From Lachnospiraceae bacterium (GTDB lineage Bacteria; Bacillota; Clostridia; Lachnospirales; Lachnospiraceae), in the NCBI GenBank assembly GCA_017561085.1, contig JAFZDQ010000059.1, positions 1-36,936 on the forward strand: DNA of 36,936 nucleotides. Direction: 5' to 3'. How positions within the stretch are numbered: position 1 is the first letter of the stretch; each line of letters starts with the position of its first letter. The notes below the pieces were generated by a model. That model saw only the letters and a program-made list of their open reading frames with translations, did no database searches and was not told the origin of the DNA. This document shows positions 33,951-36,936 of this stretch, piece by piece. The translations under genes and the position numbers were made by a program.

Positions 33951-35315
33951 TTAAAATTTCCCGTAAATAAATTGATTTTCCGCATAGGCAGGACCGTAGG
34001 TCCCCAAAACAAGCGTAATCATAATTCCCAGCAAAAACACTGCCCACCTTACCGGCATCGGCGCTTTTGCTATTTTTTCCCGGATGCTGATTTTCTTTTT
34101 TTCATGAACATAATCCGTCACAAACAGTAACACAATTCCCAAAATCAAGGGCAGCGTCTGCAGACGCGTCAGTCCCATCCGGTAGTATAAATCCCCGTCA
34201 AGAATTGCTTCCGGATTAAAGGTAGCAAACATATTTTTCAGCATACTTAAGAAATGTCCCATATTTTCAGCACGGAACAACATCCATGCAAAGGTAACCA
34301 TCAGAAATGTTCTAATTCTTTCAAAAGTCTTATTCTTGATGATGCAAAAGCGTTCCACAATCTGAAAAACGCCGTGACACAATCCCCAAACCAGAAAATT
34401 TAATCCTACGCCGTGCCAAATACCGCTGATTCCGAAAACAATCAGTATGTTTACGTACTTTCTGAAGGTCCCTTTCCGGTTTCCTCCAAGGGGAATATAT
34501 ACATAATCCCTCAGCCATGTACTCAGCGTCATATGCCATCTGCGCCAAAAATCCTGCACGGAATCCGCCAAATAAGGCTGTCTGAAATTCGGTTGCAAAT
34601 AAATCCCGAAGCTCTGCGCCACACCCAGTGCAATATTTACACAACCGCTAAAGTCCGCGTATAACTGGATACTGTATAAAAACGCAGCAAAAATCAGATA
34701 AACACCTTGAAATTCCCCACAGTTTGCATACACCGTATCTACCATGATACCGGCTTTATCGGCTACTACAAATTTCAGGAAATATCCCCATAAAACCATC
34801 TGCCATCCGAAGGTAAATTCCCGGTAACAAAACACATGCGGGGTAAACAATTCCCCTGACACCTTATCATACCTGGCAATCGGCCCCTGCACACTTTGCG
34901 GGAAAAAGGAAGCAAATAACAGAAATTGTCCGAAGTTTTTTTCCGGTAAATATTTTTTCTGATAAATATCCGACACATAGCTGATTAAGGAAAGCGTATA
35001 AAAGGAAAGTCCGATGGGTGCTATAAAATCGGAAAGCACCCGGATTCCGATTAAAGGCATAAGTAAAAGCACAATTACAACCGCAAGTGCCGCTTTACTC
35101 TTACACCACGCAGCGTTACCGTAAAAACACCTGCCATAGCCGTAACTTAACACAATTGCTGCAAGCATCAGAACTGCCGCAAGCTTAGAATACAGCAGGA
35201 TATAAAGAATACTTGCTGAAAGCAGCACGGCTTTCCGGTATTTTACCGGCACACTGTAATAAACAATATTCACAATAAAAACGTAAATCACAAAATATAC
35301 GGATATAAATGACAC
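33951..35315 (-). CDS. MBOAT-family O-acyltransferase (AlgI/DltB-like)
   Basis: This 454-residue polytopic protein shows the MBOAT signature: FWRRWHMTLSTWLRDYVYIP, LGGNRKG, then the catalytic histidine in GISGIWHG. PIGLSFYTL and FFPQSVQGPI are also typical of AlgI/DltB. It should accept an acetyl group from a cytoplasmic donor and deliver it across the membrane to the SGNH-like partner encoded next, for O-acetylation of an exported polysaccharide. DltB is less likely because no dltA, dltC or dltX is adjacent. The GTG start is supported by AAGGAG seven bases upstream. It lies 39 bases after the GT4 gene. Confidence 0.93.
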   Translation of the reverse strand: MSFISVYFVIYVFIVNIVYYSVPVKYRKAVLLSASILYILLYSKLAAVLMLAAIVLSYGYGRCFYGNAAWCKSKAALAVVIVLLLMPLIGIRVLSDFIAPIGLSFYTLSLISYVSDIYQKKYLPEKNFGQFLLFASFFPQSVQGPIARYDKVSGELFTPHVFCYREFTFGWQMVLWGYFLKFVVADKAGIMVDTVYANCGEFQGVYLIFAAFLYSIQLYADFSGCVNIALGVAQSFGIYLQPNFRQPYLADSVQDFWRRWHMTLSTWLRDYVYIPLGGNRKGTFRKYVNILIVFGISGIWHGVGLNFLVWGLCHGVFQIVERFCIIKNKTFERIRTFLMVTFAWMLFRAENMGHFLSMLKNMFATFNPEAILDGDLYYRMGLTRLQTLPLILGIVLLFVTDYVHEKKKISIREKIAKAPMPVRWAVFLLGIMITLVLGTYGPAYAENQFIYGKF

Positions 35316-35354
35316 GTATTTTCTCCTTCTGCATCCGCTTATGCAACTTAGGAA

Positions 35355-36467
35355 TTATTTTTCGCCAACAATTTTCTCATAAACCCGGCAGGTTTTATCC
35401 ACTACATTTTTCCAGCGGTAGGTCAAAAGAACATATTCATTGGCTTCCTCGCCGATTTTTCTCACTGCTTCCACAGGCATTTGATCAATTTCACGCAGTT
35501 TTTCAAATAAATCCTGCACATCACCGTGCTTAAATTCCAGCGCCTTACCGTCTCCCGTTGTGGCATTTTCCTTAATATCACTAATGAGACAGCACCGCTT
35601 ATAACTCATGGCCTCAAGCAAACTGATCGGCAGACCTTCCACATCCGAAGGCAATACATAAATAAATGCATTGGAATATAATTCTTCCAGGGTTTGTCCG
35701 CTAACCGCTCCTGTCATAATAATATTGTCATGATCAATGGACATGGCCGCAAGACGTTCCACATAATCATCGGAATGGCTGCTGCCGCCGGCAATTACTA
35801 ATTTTTTATCTGTTTTAAGCTTCCGGTAAGCTTCAATCAAATAGTGGACACCCTTTTCCGGAACCAGTCTTCCCAAAAACAGAATATAGGATTCCTTTTC
35901 AAGGCCCCATTTTTCCGTGATGATTTCCGGCTCCCGTATTTCCTGAGGCTCCACGCCGTTAGGAATTACATTACTCTCCCTTTGGTAAGTTTCCGCAAAA
36001 TATTCCTTCATGGGGTCATTTAATACAATAATCTCATCCGCATATTTGCTGATGATCTTTTCTCCGAACTTCAGATATTCCTGTCCGATGGCTCCCCATT
36101 TGGCTCTTTTCCAGTCAAGTCCGTGGGTCGTACAAACCACCTTTTTCCCGAACAGCTTCGGAATCCAGCATAAGCTGGAAGGACCGCAGGCATGATAATG
36201 GAATACATCATATCCCCTGCCTAACGCCTTCACGGTTGCAAAAAAAGTATAAATAATTGCATCCAAATGCTTCGTGGAAATTGTGGGAATATAGAATAAC
36301 CGAATCCCTCTATGTTCACTTACTCTGTTTTTACAATAGTATTTACGGCAATATACATCCACCTGATGCCCGTTTTCCACCAAACCGGCCGCAAGCTCTT
36401 CTACATGTATTTCCACACCGCCTGCTCTGGACGGTATTCCTTTTTGCCCAATCATTGCAATTTTCAT
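35355..36467 (-). CDS. GT4-family glycosyltransferase (DUF1972-like N-terminus)
   Basis: This 370-residue GT-B-fold enzyme opens with MKIAMIGQKGIPSRAGGVE, the glycine-rich acceptor-side loop seen in DUF1972/GT4 proteins such as streptococcal rhamnosyltransferases. The C-terminal half contains LFLGRLVPEKGVHYLI and the donor-binding EGLPISLLEAM (E-x7-E). It should be a retaining enzyme at the cytoplasmic membrane face, adding an internal sugar to the lipid-linked unit. I prefer the ATG at 36467, which has GGAG six bases upstream, over an ATG four codons earlier with no site. It lies between the partial polymerase gene (38 bases) and the MBOAT gene. The donor sugar cannot be told from sequence. 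Confidence 0.92.
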   Translation of the reverse strand: MKIAMIGQKGIPSRAGGVEIHVEELAAGLVENGHQVDVYCRKYYCKNRVSEHRGIRLFYIPTISTKHLDAIIYTFFATVKALGRGYDVFHYHACGPSSLCWIPKLFGKKVVCTTHGLDWKRAKWGAIGQEYLKFGEKIISKYADEIIVLNDPMKEYFAETYQRESNVIPNGVEPQEIREPEIITEKWGLEKESYILFLGRLVPEKGVHYLIEAYRKLKTDKKLVIAGGSSHSDDYVERLAAMSIDHDNIIMTGAVSGQTLEELYSNAFIYVLPSDVEGLPISLLEAMSYKRCCLISDIKENATTGDGKALEFKHGDVQDLFEKLREIDQMPVEAVRKIGEEANEYVLLTYRWKNVVDKTCRVYEKIVGEK

Positions 36468-36505
36468 ATCAGTCTCCATTTTGAAATACTATTTTTTGAA
36501 CGCAT

Positions 36506-36936
36506 TTATTCCTCAAAGTATTTCATTTTTTGCTTTCGCTTTTCTTCATATTCTTCCAGAACAATGCCCATAATAAAGGCAAACACCATAATCATCGGCT
36601 GCATAAATCCGGCCTCCGTAAAGGTTGTCATGAGCATAAATACATACATAAATATCAGTAACAGATATTTTTTCTTGTGGTAAAAGAATACTCTCTGAAC
36701 CTGCATAAACAGTAAAATAATCAGTGCGCTGTAAAGAATCGTGCCTAAAACCCCTGTCTCGCCAAATAAAACCGGCCAGAACAAATCCGTTAAATACTTT
36801 TTAGAGTCCGCGCTCAACTGTCCGTTTTCTGCAATTCCGTACAGATAATACACGGGGGAATAATGAATTTTGGCATAGTTCGATGCAAAGGTGCCAAACC
36901 CCGTACCGATGGGGAAATAATCCCTGGCAATCTGAA
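36506..36936 (-). CDS. Wzy_C-family O-antigen ligase/polymerase (C-terminal part only)
   Basis: The frame enters from the right edge with no start in view; about 143 codons are visible. The upstream part reads FPIGTGFGTFAS, the glycine-rich outer-loop motif of the O-antigen ligase/polymerase (Wzy_C) family, followed by two or three hydrophobic segments and a basic, Lys-rich cytoplasmic tail. Such proteins polymerise or ligate lipid-linked glycans on the outer face. In a Gram-positive locus a polymerase or glycan-to-anchor ligase is likely. The downstream GT4 gene starts 38 bases after the stop, so it belongs to the same operon. An internal GTG at 36853 is not the true start because the conserved motif lies before it. 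Confidence 0.85.
   Translation of the reverse strand, partial: QIARDYFPIGTGFGTFASNYAKIHYSPVYYLYGIAENGQLSADSKKYLTDLFWPVLFGETGVLGTILYSALIILLFMQVQRVFFYHKKKYLLLIFMYVFMLMTTFTEAGFMQPMIMVFAFIMGIVLEEYEEKRKQKMKYFEE

Noticed and set aside
33951..35926. Reading the MBOAT protein as DltB of a teichoic-acid D-alanylation operon
   Set aside because: No dltA, dltC or dltX gene is adjacent; neighbours are polysaccharide genes, so AlgI-like glycan O-acylation fits better.
1..36936. CRISPR, tRNA, rRNA, IS element or prophage
   Set aside because: No regularly spaced repeat-spacer pattern, no cloverleaf or rRNA-like stretch, and no transposase or phage protein was seen; the only tandem repeats are coding stalk repeats.

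Overview
The window looks like a chromosomal segment of a Gram-positive Clostridia member, most like Lachnospiraceae. This is inferred from the AGGAG-type ribosome binding sites, moderate GC, very long secreted Ig-like and BspA-like leucine-rich proteins, and a cell-surface polysaccharide locus. No rRNA, tRNA, CRISPR array, insertion sequence or phage gene was seen. No gene-free stretch exceeds 300 bases; the longest gap, 22832-23072, holds two divergent promoters.

Region A (1-13094, all minus strand) carries three consecutive genes for secreted proteins: one cut by the left edge, one of 2385 residues and one of 1633 residues. Each has a signal peptide followed by an acidic Glu/Pro/Thr/Ala-rich stalk and its own sigma-A-like promoter. 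The two complete genes each end in a strong hairpin terminator, so these look like single-gene transcription units. The complete proteins end in tandem Ig-like beta modules and show no LPXTG or SLH anchor.

Region B (13184-20337, minus) is a compact six-gene operon with a promoter near 20309-20337 and a terminator at 13184-13213. In transcription order it encodes a GT-C-type membrane glycosyltransferase, an FAD oxidoreductase with a four-cysteine cluster, two GT2 glycosyltransferases whose genes overlap by 11 bases, a DegT-type sugar aminotransferase and a DUF6056-like membrane protein.

Region C (20407-24019) holds a lipoprotein SGNH hydrolase, a probable UDP-glucuronate 4-epimerase, and the only plus-strand gene, a membrane-anchored GT2 transferase. 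A hairpin between convergent genes closes the region.

Region D (24050-36936, minus) is a polysaccharide assembly cluster entering from beyond the right edge: a Wzy_C-type polymerase/ligase (partial), a GT4 transferase, an MBOAT O-acyltransferase with an SGNH-like partner, an ABC flippase-type exporter, a GT-D transferase, a Wzy-like polymerase, an acyltransferase-3 protein, a GT-C protein with an extracytoplasmic beta domain, and a polyprenyl-phosphate GT2 with its own promoter.

Together, regions B-D could build, export, polymerise, acetylate and side-chain-modify a surface glycan: nucleotide-sugar enzymes supply uronic and amino sugars, GT2/GT4/GT-D enzymes act in the cytoplasm, and GT-C proteins plus acyltransferases act outside. 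The secreted proteins of region A may be surface partners of this glycan, but nothing in the sequence proves a link.
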